Positions 1 through 6,256 are shown, counted from the first letter of the stretch. The stretch: 6,350 bases of DNA from an uncultured Eggerthellaceae bacterium (GCA_948829205.1 CAQLOA010000058.1:1-6350), one strand, 5' to 3'. The notes: a model not told the origin generated them from the sequence alone. Program-made: numbers and translations.

Positions 1-95
1 CAGCAGACGTAGACGATGGCCGTGGTGACGATCGCGCTGATGCGCCAGACGGTCTTTATGCGTGGGTCGAGCTGTTGGGACGGCAAGGGACGCAT
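1..95 (-). CDS. N-terminal fragment of a probable PH-domain (YdbS/bPH2-like) membrane protein
   Basis: This is the first 31 codons of a leftward gene that runs off the left edge. The ATG reads from 95 down to 93, and a clear AGGAG ribosome binding site (complement of 101-105) lies five bases upstream. The peptide begins MRPLPSQQLDPRIKTVWRIS and then turns hydrophobic (AIVTTAIVYVC), as if entering a first transmembrane segment. The stretch QLDPRIKTVWRI resembles, from memory, the start of bacterial PH-domain membrane proteins of the YdbS/YdbT type, where a short cytoplasmic lead precedes two membrane helices. The start is well supported by the binding site and by a -10 box at 125-130. The family is a guess from one short motif; any small membrane protein with a basic N-terminus remains possible. 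Confidence 0.6.
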   Translation of the reverse strand, partial: MRPLPSQQLDPRIKTVWRISAIVTTAIVYVC

Positions 96-124
96 GGGAA
101 CTCCTATCGGTTTGGGTTCCCTAG

Positions 125-130
125 ATTATA
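125..130 (-). promoter_or_regulatory. -10 box for the leftward membrane-protein gene
   Basis: The minus strand reads TATAAT here, a perfect -10 hexamer. Transcription would start near position 118 and give a leader of roughly 23 bases containing the AGGAG site at 101-105. No good -35 hexamer sits 16-18 bases further upstream (the matching position reads GAAGGG). The spacing to the gene supports the call, but promoter strength cannot be judged. It would allow this gene to be expressed separately from the methyltransferase upstream of it. Confidence 0.5.
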
Positions 131-162
131 CGCGACACGCCAGTGCGCCCTTCGGCCCCGCG

Positions 163-214
163 CGTGCATTTGGGACGTTCCCGCCTGCACGTCACCCCAT
201 CGTCGTGCACGACG
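163..214 (-). terminator. Two adjacent hairpins after the methyltransferase gene, possible transcript end
   Basis: Immediately after the leftward methyltransferase stop codon (217-215) lies a perfect 14-bp palindrome, CGTCGTGCACGACG (201-214), able to fold as a 5-bp stem with a TGCA loop. Nine bases further on is a second structure. CGTGCA (163-168) pairs with TGCACG (186-191), and an inner stem GGGA/TCCC (172-175 with 179-182) closes a CGT loop, with a three-by-three internal loop between the two stems. The position just past a stop codon suits termination or mRNA 3'-end protection. There is no run of T after either hairpin in the leftward direction, so this is not a classical intrinsic terminator. 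The two structures share the core GTGCA. Confidence 0.3.
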
Positions 215-1048
215 CTAGCGGACGCCCCGGCTCCGCAGCCCCCAGAAGGCGACGGCCGACGTCGCGGCCACGTTCAGCGAGTCTACGCCTTCCCTCATGG
301 GAATCTTCACCACGTGGTCGCAGGCGTCGATGGTGGCCTGCGCGAGCCCCGTGCCCTCGGTGCCGAAGAACATGGCCAGCCTGCCGATGCCCGAGAGGCG
401 TTCGTCGCCCAGGTCTACGGATTCGTCGTGCAGGGCGAAGGCGCAGGTCTCGAACCCGGCGGCGCGAAGGTCTTCCATTGCGGGCTCCAGCCAGCTCCCG
501 CCGTCCCCCTCGATGCGCGTCCAGGGCACCTGGAATACCGTTCCCATCGACACGCGCACCGCGCGCCTGTACATCGGGTCGCTGCAGTCGGGGCTCACGA
601 CCACGGCGTCCACGCCCAGCGCGGCTGCGTTGCGGAAAACCGACCCCACGTTCGCGTGGTTGGTGATGCCTTCCAGCACCGCCACGCGCGTGGCGCCCTT
701 CAGCAGCTCATTCAGGGAGGGAAGCGGCTTGCGCCTCATGGCCGCGAGCACGCCGCGCGTCACCTCGTAGCCTGCAAGCGTTTGCAGCTGCTCGCCAGGC
801 ACGGCGAAGACGTCGGCGTCGGGGATGGCTTCGAAGCGCTCCACCAGCGCGCGTTCGCGCGCGAGCCGATGCTCGGGCACCACCAGCGATATGGGCTCGT
901 AGCCTGCGTCCAGGGCGCGGCTCGCCACCTTGGCCGATTCCGCGACGAAGAAGCCGTTCTCGGACTCCATGTGGCTTCTGAGCTGGACGTCGGTGAGCTT
1001 GGCGTACAGGTCCAGCCGTACGTCCGACATGTCTGCGATTCTTTCCAT
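215..1048 (-). CDS. SpoU/TrmH-family RNA 2'-O-methyltransferase
   Basis: The 277-residue product should transfer a methyl group from S-adenosylmethionine to a ribose 2'-OH in tRNA or rRNA. All three SPOUT knot motifs are visible in the C-terminal half. Motif 1 is NHANVGSVFRNAAALG (130-145) with the conserved Asn residues and R139. Motif 2 is FFGTEGTGL (227-235) with E231. Motif 3 is IPM followed by the SLNVA block (249-261). The first 115 residues look like the substrate-binding domain seen in TsnR/TrmH-type enzymes, and the length fits that group. The target nucleotide cannot be read from sequence. The start is uncertain. The ATG at 1048 has no ribosome binding site but lies six bases after a TAACAT that could be a -10 for a leaderless mRNA. 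The in-frame ATG at 1030 (residue 7) has only a weak purine run, GAAAG, upstream. Confidence 0.9.
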   Translation of the reverse strand: MERIADMSDVRLDLYAKLTDVQLRSHMESENGFFVAESAKVASRALDAGYEPISLVVPEHRLARERALVERFEAIPDADVFAVPGEQLQTLAGYEVTRGVLAAMRRKPLPSLNELLKGATRVAVLEGITNHANVGSVFRNAAALGVDAVVVSPDCSDPMYRRAVRVSMGTVFQVPWTRIEGDGGSWLEPAMEDLRAAGFETCAFALHDESVDLGDERLSGIGRLAMFFGTEGTGLAQATIDACDHVVKIPMREGVDSLNVAATSAVAFWGLRSRGVR

Positions 1049-1066
1049 GCAGCCATGTTAGCGCTT

Positions 1067-1165
1067 GGACGGAGTCAGAGGGACGGTTCCTTTGACTCAC
1101 TCTGTTTTTCCGAAACATATCAAATAGCTAAGTGAGCCAAGGGAACCGTCCCTCTGACTCCGTCC
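1067..1165. repeat. 99-bp inverted-repeat element, REP/BIME- or MITE-like
   Basis: The left arm (1067-1101) and right arm (1131-1165) are reverse complements at 33 of 35 positions. The two differences are 1091/1141, a T-G wobble in the + strand RNA, and 1095/1137, an A-C mismatch. The 29-base centre (1102-1130) is about 31% GC, in sharp contrast to its surroundings. The left arm is itself a palindrome: GAGTCA (1072-1077) pairs with TGACTC (1093-1098), and the stem continues inward with G-U pairs to a CGG loop, 12 pairs in all. The right arm keeps an imperfect version. That is the design of two REP units in opposite orientation. There is no open reading frame and no evident target-site duplication. 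The core GGGACGGTTCC resembles, from memory, intergenic repeats linked to Y1/RAYT-type transposases in other bacteria. The repeat structure is certain; its mobility is inferred. Confidence 0.8.
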
Positions 1166-1194
1166 CCTGACATGCCTCCGTCACGCATGGGCGT

Positions 1195-1200
1195 TATAAT
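1195..1200 (+). promoter_or_regulatory. -10 box of the ABC-F/scpAB operon, predicting a leaderless mRNA
   Basis: A perfect TATAAT lies eight bases before the ABC-F ATG at 1209. Transcription usually starts about seven bases after a -10, so the 5' end would fall at or within a couple of bases of the start codon. No Shine-Dalgarno sequence is present between 1185 and 1208, which agrees with a leaderless transcript. A CTGACA, close to the -35 consensus, occurs at 1167-1172, but 22 bases from the -10 it is too far for normal use. At 17-base spacing the hexamer is ATGCCT, a poor match. The -10 lies 29 bases beyond the edge of the inverted-repeat element. Confidence 0.6.
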
Positions 1201-1208
1201 GGCGTCTT

Positions 1209-3293
1209 ATGATTTTGCAGACTGAGCACATATCCAAGTCCTATGGCGGGCGCCTGCTGTTCTCCGACGTCTCCTTCAAGCTGGAGGAATACGACAGGCT
1301 GGCGCTCGTAGGCCCGAACGGCGCCGGCAAGACCACCCTGCTCAACATAATCTCGGGGGAGGACTTCCCTGACGAGGGCCGCGTTGTGCTGGCCCGTGGG
1401 GCGCGCGTGGGCTACCTCGAGCAGGAGGCCATCGAGATGGGCGAGAACCCCGTCTTCGAGGAGGTCATCTCGTCCCAGGTCGAGGTCGTGGAGGCGGAAC
1501 GCCGCCTGCATGCGCTCGAGGCCGAGCTCACCTCCGACGCCACCGAGCAGCAGCTGGCCGCCGTGGGGCGCGCTCGCGACGCCTACGAGATGCTTGGGGG
1601 CTACACGCTGGAGTCCAAGGCGCGTGGCGTGCTGTTCGGCCTGGGGTTCGGCGAGGAGGACATGTCGAAGCTCACCACCGAGTTCTCGGGCGGCTGGCAG
1701 ATGCGCATAGCGCTGGCGAAGCTTCTTATCCGCAATCCCGAAGTGCTGCTTCTTGACGAGCCGACGAACCACCTCGACTTGGAGTCGGTGAAATGGCTCG
1801 AAGGCTTCCTGAAAACATACGAGGGTACCGTGGTCGTGGTCAGTCACGACCGCGCGTTCATGGACAACATGGTCGACCGCGTGGCCGAGATAGACAACGG
1901 AGAGGTGATCCTCTACAAAGGCAACTACACCAAGTACCTCAAGGCCCGCGACGAGCGCATCGAGCTTCTCAAGAAGGCCCGCGCAAGCCAGGACGAGGAG
2001 ATCGCCCACCTGGAGGCGTTCATAGAGAAGTTCCGCTACAAGGCCACGAAGGCGAAGCAGGCGCAGGACCGCATACGCAAGCTCGACAAGATCCTTGAGA
2101 ACCGCGTGCACGTGCCTGACGAGAAGAAGACGGTGCACTTCGACTTCGTGCAGCCGCCCCGCACGGGCGATGCGGTCGTGAAGGCCACGGGGCTCGTGAA
2201 GCGCTTCGGCGACAAGACCGTCTACGACGGCGTCGACTTCAACATGTACCGCGGCGACAAGGTGGCGCTTGTTGGGCCGAACGGCGCGGGGAAGTCCACG
2301 CTCCTGAAGATGGTCGCGGGCGTGCTCGCCCCGGACGCGGGCACCATCGAGTACGGCGTGAACGTGTCCCTCACGTACTACGCGCAGCACCAGCTTGAGG
2401 AGTTGAACCCTGCAAGCACCGTGTTCCAGGAACTCGACTCGGCCGCTCCTGGCTGGACCATCTCGCAGGTGCGCTCGCTTCTGGGTGCGTTTTTGTTCAC
2501 GGGTGACGACGTGGACAAGAAGGTGGGCGTGCTGTCGGGCGGCGAGAAGAGCCGTCTTGCCCTGGCGAAGATGCTGGTGGCGCCATCGCCTCTGCTCTGC
2601 CTGGACGAGCCGACGAACCACCTGGACATCGCGAGCGCCGACATACTCGAGCAGGCCCTGCAGCATTTCGAGGGGACGGTGCTGTTCATCACCCACGACC
2701 GCCACCTGATACAGAACGTGGCCAACCGCATCGTCGAGGTGAAGGACGGTCGCATAACCAACTACGACGGCGACTACGACTACTATCTCTACAAGACGGG
2801 GCAGCTGGAAGGCGCGTTGCCCGACGAGCGCTCGGTCATAGACGACATGTTCGAGCGGGAGGGGGGCGCGCCGCCTGATGCGGATGCCGCGGGCGCGGGC
2901 GAGAGGGGCGACTTCAAGGCGACCACGATAACGGTCAACAACCACCGCTCCGGCAGCGCCTCCCCGGCGGCCGAACCCACCAAGCCCAAGGGCAGCGCCC
3001 CCAAGACCAAGGAGCAGAAGCGCGCCGAGGCGGAGGCCCGCAACCGCAGGCATGCGGCCACGAAGGACCTGCGCAAGAAGATCGACCGGCTCGACGCGGA
3101 CCTCGCCAAGTGGAACTTGCGCATGGCAGAGATAATGGAGCTCATGTCCGACCCGGGCTTCTACACCAACGAGGACGCCTCCACCGACGTCATCGCCGAG
3201 CACGGGCGCCTGAAGGCGAAGATCGACTCGGCCGAGGAGGAGTGGCTCGAGCTGAACTCGCAGCTCGAGGACAGGCTTAAGGAGCAAGGCTGA
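1209..3293 (+). CDS. ABC-F family ribosome-associated ATPase with long C-terminal coiled-coil extension
   Basis: This 694-residue soluble protein carries two ABC ATPase domains in tandem and no membrane segment, which defines ABC-F. Such proteins bind the ribosomal E site and act on stalled or initiating ribosomes. Domain 1 has Walker A GPNGAGKT (35-42), signature SGGWQ (160-164), Walker B LLLDEP with E184, and switch H213. Domain 2 has GPNGAGKS (356-363), LSGGE (442-446), LLCLDEP with E467, and H496. Both catalytic glutamates are intact. The inter-domain linker (about 240-315) is charged and helical, with [16 protein letters not shown] at 276-291. After residue 530 comes a Gly/Ala/Asp/Pro-rich stretch and then a basic-acidic coiled coil (about 600-694), as in Uup, YheS or YdiF types. 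The subtype and any antibiotic protection role cannot be assigned; housekeeping is more likely given the operon. It is first in the operon and lacks a ribosome binding site. Confidence 0.95.
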   Translation: MILQTEHISKSYGGRLLFSDVSFKLEEYDRLALVGPNGAGKTTLLNIISGEDFPDEGRVVLARGARVGYLEQEAIEMGENPVFEEVISSQVEVVEAERRLHALEAELTSDATEQQLAAVGRARDAYEMLGGYTLESKARGVLFGLGFGEEDMSKLTTEFSGGWQMRIALAKLLIRNPEVLLLDEPTNHLDLESVKWLEGFLKTYEGTVVVVSHDRAFMDNMVDRVAEIDNGEVILYKGNYTKYLKARDERIELLKKARASQDEEIAHLEAFIEKFRYKATKAKQAQDRIRKLDKILENRVHVPDEKKTVHFDFVQPPRTGDAVVKATGLVKRFGDKTVYDGVDFNMYRGDKVALVGPNGAGKSTLLKMVAGVLAPDAGTIEYGVNVSLTYYAQHQLEELNPASTVFQELDSAAPGWTISQVRSLLGAFLFTGDDVDKKVGVLSGGEKSRLALAKMLVAPSPLLCLDEPTNHLDIASADILEQALQHFEGTVLFITHDRHLIQNVANRIVEVKDGRITNYDGDYDYYLYKTGQLEGALPDERSVIDDMFEREGGAPPDADAAGAGERGDFKATTITVNNHRSGSASPAAEPTKPKGSAPKTKEQKRAEAEARNRRHAATKDLRKKIDRLDADLAKWNLRMAEIMELMSDPGFYTNEDASTDVIAEHGRLKAKIDSAEEEWLELNSQLEDRLKEQG

Positions 3294-3294
3294 T

Positions 3295-3975
3295 ATGAGC
3301 GGCGCCACCATCGCATACTACATATGCGCCATCCTCAGCTTCGTGCCGGCGCTCGTGCTGCACGAGGTCGCGCATGGGTTCGCCGCCTACAAGCTGGGCG
3401 ATCCCACGGCGAAGTCGGCCGGAAGACTGTCGCTGAACCCGTTGAGGCACATCGACCCCTTCGGCACGGTCGTGCTGCCGCTGATGCTCATGGTGTTGAA
3501 CATGCCCATCTTCGGATACGCGAAGCCCGTGCCCTACAACCCCAGCTACTTCAAGGACCCGCGCAAGGGTGACGCCATAACCGGGTTCGCGGGACCGTGC
3601 GCAAACCTGCTTATGGCTGGCGTGGCCGCAGGGGTCGCGTGGTCGCTCTGGCCCGTGGCTCCCGGCCTTGTGCAGAGCGCGTTCGGGGAGTACTTCTACC
3701 TCATGTTCCTGCCTATGTTCTGCCTTATCAACCTGTACCTTATGTTCTTCAACCTGATACCCATTCCGCCCTTGGACGGCTCCTCCATCGTGGCGCTGTT
3801 CATTCCCGAGCGCTTCCTGCCCCAGTGGTACTCCATCCAGCACTACGCGTTCCCGATCTTCATGATCTGCATCATCGCGCTTCCCTATATAATCGGTGTG
3901 AACCCGTTCTCGTGGTACCTCGACGCGACCGCGGGCAACCTCGCGAACCTCATGTTCCCGTTCGAGATAAGCTAG
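3295..3975 (+). CDS. Site-2 protease family (M50) zinc metalloprotease, membrane protein
   Basis: This is a 226-residue integral membrane peptidase. The zinc motif HEVAH (23-27, catalytic E24) lies in the first hydrophobic segment. The third ligand is probably D161 in NLIPIPPLDG (153-162). The GPCAN motif (100-104) is also typical of compact M50 enzymes of the YwhC type. I see about five hydrophobic segments, near 5-30, 55-75, 94-120, 134-158 and 180-203. There is no PDZ or CBS domain, so this is the minimal form. Family members cut transmembrane segments, often of anti-sigma factors or signal peptide remnants; the substrate here is unknown. The ATG follows the ABC-F stop by one base, and TAAGGAG ends ten bases upstream within the ABC-F coding sequence, so the two are translationally coupled. 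An M50 gene just before scpA is a common arrangement. Confidence 0.93.
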   Translation: MSGATIAYYICAILSFVPALVLHEVAHGFAAYKLGDPTAKSAGRLSLNPLRHIDPFGTVVLPLMLMVLNMPIFGYAKPVPYNPSYFKDPRKGDAITGFAGPCANLLMAGVAAGVAWSLWPVAPGLVQSAFGEYFYLMFLPMFCLINLYLMFFNLIPIPPLDGSSIVALFIPERFLPQWYSIQHYAFPIFMICIIALPYIIGVNPFSWYLDATAGNLANLMFPFEIS

Positions 3976-3982
3976 GCCGCAC

Positions 3983-4759
3983 TTGAGCTACAAAGTCAAA
4001 ACAGAAGCCTTCGAAGGCCCCTTCGACCTGCTGCTTTACCTGGTAAGCAGGAAGAAGGTGGACATCGGAGCCATATCCATCAACGAGATCGCCGACCAGT
4101 ACCTGGCCGAGGTCTCGCGCATGAAGATGCTGAACCTCGACGTGGCGTCCGACTTCCTGCTGGTGGCTTCCACGCTGCTCGAGATAAAGGCGCAGGCCCT
4201 CATCCCGCGAGAGCGCGACGAGGTGGACGACGAGATAGCCGAGCTCGCCCCCGACGACGCCAGGCGCATGCTGGTGGAGCGGCTGGTCACCTACAAGCAG
4301 TACAAGAACGCCGCCGAAGAGCTGTACGGGCGCTTTTTGGAGGAAGGCCGGCTGCACGTGAGGCCGTTCGGGCCCGACGAGGACTTCCTGGGGCTCATGC
4401 CCGACTTCCTGGAGGGCGTCACCATGGACGCGCTGGGGCTGCTCGCCGCGAACGCGCTGGCGCGCCGCGAGATATTCCTGCTGGAATCGGAACACATCGC
4501 GGCGAAGCCCATTCCGGTGGAGGTGCATGTCGAGGCCATCCACAAGAGGGTGCAGGCGAAGAAGCACGTGCGCTTCAGCGAACTTCTGCAGAAGGACGCC
4601 CAGCCCGCGCTGGTGGTGGTCACGTTTTTGGCCATACTCGAGCTGTACAAGCGCTCGATGGTGCGACTCGAGCAGCGCAGGACGTTCGGCGACATAGAAA
4701 TATCCTACATCGAGGGGTCGGGCGAGCTGGACTTCGACACCGACCCCGTCGAGGAGTGA
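3983..4759 (+). CDS. scpA: Segregation and condensation protein A (kleisin of the SMC-ScpAB complex)
   Basis: ScpA bridges the two SMC heads and, with a ScpB dimer, forms the bacterial condensin that compacts and separates sister chromosomes. The N-terminal signature is clear: YKVKTEAFEGPFDLLLYLV (3-21), then the helical block ending NLDVASDFLLVASTLLEIKA (51-70), which contacts the SMC neck. The middle (about 75-185) is a variable acidic linker. The C-terminal winged helix (about 190-243, with VRFSELL and FLAILELYKR) binds the SMC cap. At 258 residues the length is normal. The start is a TTG: an in-frame TAA at 3968-3970 leaves no upstream ATG, and the next residues match the family start. 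Only a weak AGG, overlapping the M50 stop, serves as binding site, so coupling to upstream translation is likely. The protein ends in an acidic tail, ELDFDTDPVEE. Confidence 0.96.
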   Translation: MSYKVKTEAFEGPFDLLLYLVSRKKVDIGAISINEIADQYLAEVSRMKMLNLDVASDFLLVASTLLEIKAQALIPRERDEVDDEIAELAPDDARRMLVERLVTYKQYKNAAEELYGRFLEEGRLHVRPFGPDEDFLGLMPDFLEGVTMDALGLLAANALARREIFLLESEHIAAKPIPVEVHVEAIHKRVQAKKHVRFSELLQKDAQPALVVVTFLAILELYKRSMVRLEQRRTFGDIEISYIEGSGELDFDTDPVEE

Positions 4760-4769
4760 GGGAGCGCAA

Positions 4770-5456
4770 ATGTTCGAAGGCTTGACCGAAAGCAACATCC
4801 AGGGCGCGATAGAGTCGCTGCTGTTCGTCACCGACGAGCCCGTGAGCGCCATAACCCTTGCCGAGATGCTGGAATGCGACGTGGCCGCGGTGGACGCGGC
4901 GCTGCGCGAGGTGCAGGCGCGGCGCGAGTCCGAGGAGTCGGGAATCCAGCTGCGCGAGGTGGCAGGGGGGTGGCGGCTGTACACCCATCCCGCCTACCAC
5001 GACCTCATCGAGAAGTACGTGCTGTCGTGGGACACGCGGAAGCTGTCCGCCGCCGCAATGGAGACGCTGGCCATCGTGGCATACACGCAGCCCGTCACGC
5101 GCGTGGGCGTGGCGTCCATCCGCGGCGTGAACTCCGACAGCTCCATCAACTCGCTGGTCGAGAAGGGCCTGGTGAAGGAGGTCGGCCAGGCTGACACCCC
5201 CGGCAACCCGACGCTCTACGGCACGACCCGCGTGTTCCTGGAGAAGTTCGGGCTGCGCTCCATATCCGACATGACCGACATCGCCGAGTTCGCCCCCGAC
5301 GCCGAGACGCGCGCCCTCATCGCCGAGCGGCTGTCCTCCACGCGTGAGGCCCCGGCCGTCAGCGAGGATCAGGTCGCCGAGGCGCTGGCCGCCGTCACCG
5401 GCGTGGTCGACAAGATCGACTTCGACGAGCTCGAGTTCGACTTCGACGAGGAATAG
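4770..5456 (+). CDS. scpB: Segregation and condensation protein B (SMC-ScpAB complex subunit)
   Basis: ScpB dimers bind the central region of ScpA and regulate the SMC ATPase cycle. The 228-residue protein shows two winged-helix domains. The first is about 8-75, beginning IQGAIESLLFVTDEPVSAIT and including REVAGGWRLYTHP. The second is about 88-165, with the family hallmarks LSAAAMETLAIVAYTQPVTR (92-111), IRGVNSDSSINSLVEKGL (117-134) and PTLYGTT (147-153). Residues 165 to 228 form a flexible tail ending in the acidic stretch DFDELEFDFDEE. The ATG lies ten bases after the scpA stop, and GAGGGAG overlaps that stop five bases upstream of the start, giving a strong ribosome binding site. The stronger site compared with scpA would fit ScpB being needed as a dimer, though that is inference. 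Confidence 0.96.
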   Translation: MFEGLTESNIQGAIESLLFVTDEPVSAITLAEMLECDVAAVDAALREVQARRESEESGIQLREVAGGWRLYTHPAYHDLIEKYVLSWDTRKLSAAAMETLAIVAYTQPVTRVGVASIRGVNSDSSINSLVEKGLVKEVGQADTPGNPTLYGTTRVFLEKFGLRSISDMTDIAEFAPDAETRALIAERLSSTREAPAVSEDQVAEALAAVTGVVDKIDFDELEFDFDEE

Positions 5457-5466
5457 GCCGCCGCGC

Positions 5467-6186
5467 ATGGACGAGATGCGCCTGCAGAAGTTCCTGTCCC
5501 GCGCAGGCGTCGCGTCGCGGCGCAAGTGCGAGGAGCTCATAGCGCAGGGGCGCGTCTCCGTGAACGGGCGCGTGGTCACCGAGCTGGGCACGAAGGTTGA
5601 CGCGTCCCGCGACGTGGTCGCCTTCGACGGCGCCGAGGTGCGCCTGCCGGGCGGTTCCGTCACGATGATGCTGAACAAGCCCGCGGGGTACCTCACTGCG
5701 ATGTCGGACGAGCGCGGCGGCAGGGTGGTGGCCGAGCTCGTTCCCGCGGCCGAGCATCCGGGGCTGTTCCCCGTTGGCAGGCTCGACCGCGACACCACGG
5801 GCCTGCTGCTGTTCACCACCGACGGCGAGCTGGGCAACCTCCTGCTGCACCCCAGCCACAACGTCGACAAGCGCTACGTCGCCGAGGTCAGGGGGGCGCT
5901 TTCCGAGGCCGAGCGTCGGGCGCTGGAGGAAGGCGTCATGCTGGACGACGGCATGACGGCCCCGGCCAGATGCGAGGTCCTGTCGGTGCTTCCCGACGGC
6001 AGCCGCTCGGCCGTGGCGCTCACCATCCATGAAGGGCGCAAGCGCCAGGTGCGGCGCATGCTCGCGGCCGTGGGCCACGACGTTGTGTCCCTGCACCGCG
6101 AATCCGTGGGCGCGCTCACGCTCGGCGACCTCGCCCCGGGCGAGTGGCGCGAGCTTTCCCCCGACGAGGTGGCCTTGCTTCGCTAG
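5467..6186 (+). CDS. rluB: 23S rRNA pseudouridine synthase, RluB/RsuA family
   Basis: This 239-residue enzyme isomerises uridine to pseudouridine in rRNA. By family and by its position after scpB it is most likely RluB (helix 89 region of 23S rRNA, position 2605 in E. coli numbering), but RsuA-type 16S specificity cannot be excluded. An S4 RNA-binding domain comes first (about 4-50, MRLQKFLSRAGVASRRKCEE). The catalytic motif is GRLDRDTTG (104-112) with nucleophile D107. HEGRKRQVRRM (189-199) is the other family hallmark, and KPAGYLTA (71-78) fits the active-site fold. The chosen ATG lies ten bases after the scpB stop; the reading frame stays open upstream inside scpB, but the S4 domain begins only here. 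A second ATG at 5476 (residue 4) is possible. The binding site is weak, with AGG in the scpB stop region nine bases upstream, so coupling is likely. Confidence 0.94.
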   Translation: MDEMRLQKFLSRAGVASRRKCEELIAQGRVSVNGRVVTELGTKVDASRDVVAFDGAEVRLPGGSVTMMLNKPAGYLTAMSDERGGRVVAELVPAAEHPGLFPVGRLDRDTTGLLLFTTDGELGNLLLHPSHNVDKRYVAEVRGALSEAERRALEEGVMLDDGMTAPARCEVLSVLPDGSRSAVALTIHEGRKRQVRRMLAAVGHDVVSLHRESVGALTLGDLAPGEWRELSPDEVALLR

Positions 6187-6198
6187 ACGATGCCGGCC

Positions 6199-6209
6199 TG
6201 TTATACAAT
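6199..6209 (+). promoter_or_regulatory. Possible extended -10 promoter before tyrA
   Basis: TGTTATACAAT lies 13 bases after the rluB stop. It can be read as a TGn-extended -10 with TATACA (6202-6207), or as TACAAT (6204-6209), which matches five of six -10 positions. It is one of the few AT-rich spots among GC-rich genes. No -35 match is found at normal spacing. A start near 6214-6216 would place the mRNA 5' end at the base of the hairpin that follows. The 70-base gap after rluB, against gaps of 10 or fewer within the operon, makes a separate promoter plausible. Confidence 0.35.
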
Positions 6210-6253
6210 GGTTCCTCGCATACCAAACGACGCGAAACCGCATGCGAGGCACC
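6210..6253 (+). promoter_or_regulatory. Leader hairpin overlapping the tyrA start region
   Basis: CCTCGCAT (6214-6221) and ATGCGAGG (6242-6249) are perfect 8-bp inverted repeats around a 20-base loop. One mismatch further out, GGT (6210-6212) pairs with ACC (6251-6253). The 3' arm contains both the in-frame ATG at 6242 and the GAGG (6246-6249) that could serve as ribosome binding site for the TTG at 6257. Folding would hide either start. There is no T run after the stem, so it is not an intrinsic terminator. A regulatory role is inferred from position only; the pairing itself is certain. Confidence 0.4.
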
Positions 6254-6256
6254 AAG

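Noticed and set aside
1102..1130. Outward promoters or a tiny gene in the AT-rich centre of the repeat.
   Set aside because: The best -10-like words (CATATC on the plus strand, TATGTT on the minus) match only three or four positions, with poor -35 spacing. No open frame fits in 29 bases.
143..1135. A 330-codon rightward open frame across the methyltransferase gene and the repeat.
   Set aside because: It is the antisense shadow of a gene with all three SPOUT motifs. Its product is rich in Arg, His and Ala without any domain, and its end runs through the inverted repeat.
1755..2623. A 20-base direct repeat (1755-1774 and 2604-2623) in the ABC-F gene.
   Set aside because: Both copies encode the conserved DEPTNHL of the two Walker B regions. 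This reflects the duplicated ATPase domain and not a mobile repeat.
1194..3311. A 705-codon open frame on the minus strand, opposite the ABC-F gene.
   Set aside because: It mirrors the ABC-F gene almost exactly. GC-rich third positions remove stop codons from the antisense frame. The translation is Leu/Val/Arg-rich with no recognisable motif, and no binding site was evident.
5344..5466. N-terminal extension of RluB by 41 residues from an ATG at 5344.
   Set aside because: The extension lies wholly inside scpB and is Arg/Ser/Pro-rich noise. The S4 domain begins right after the ATG at 5467.
4620..5870. Long minus-strand open frames opposite scpA, scpB and rluB (also 3950-4984 and 5395-6291).
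   Set aside because: They lie opposite strongly recognisable genes, overlap one another, and encode low-complexity Arg/Ser/His-rich sequence. These are compositional artefacts of high GC.
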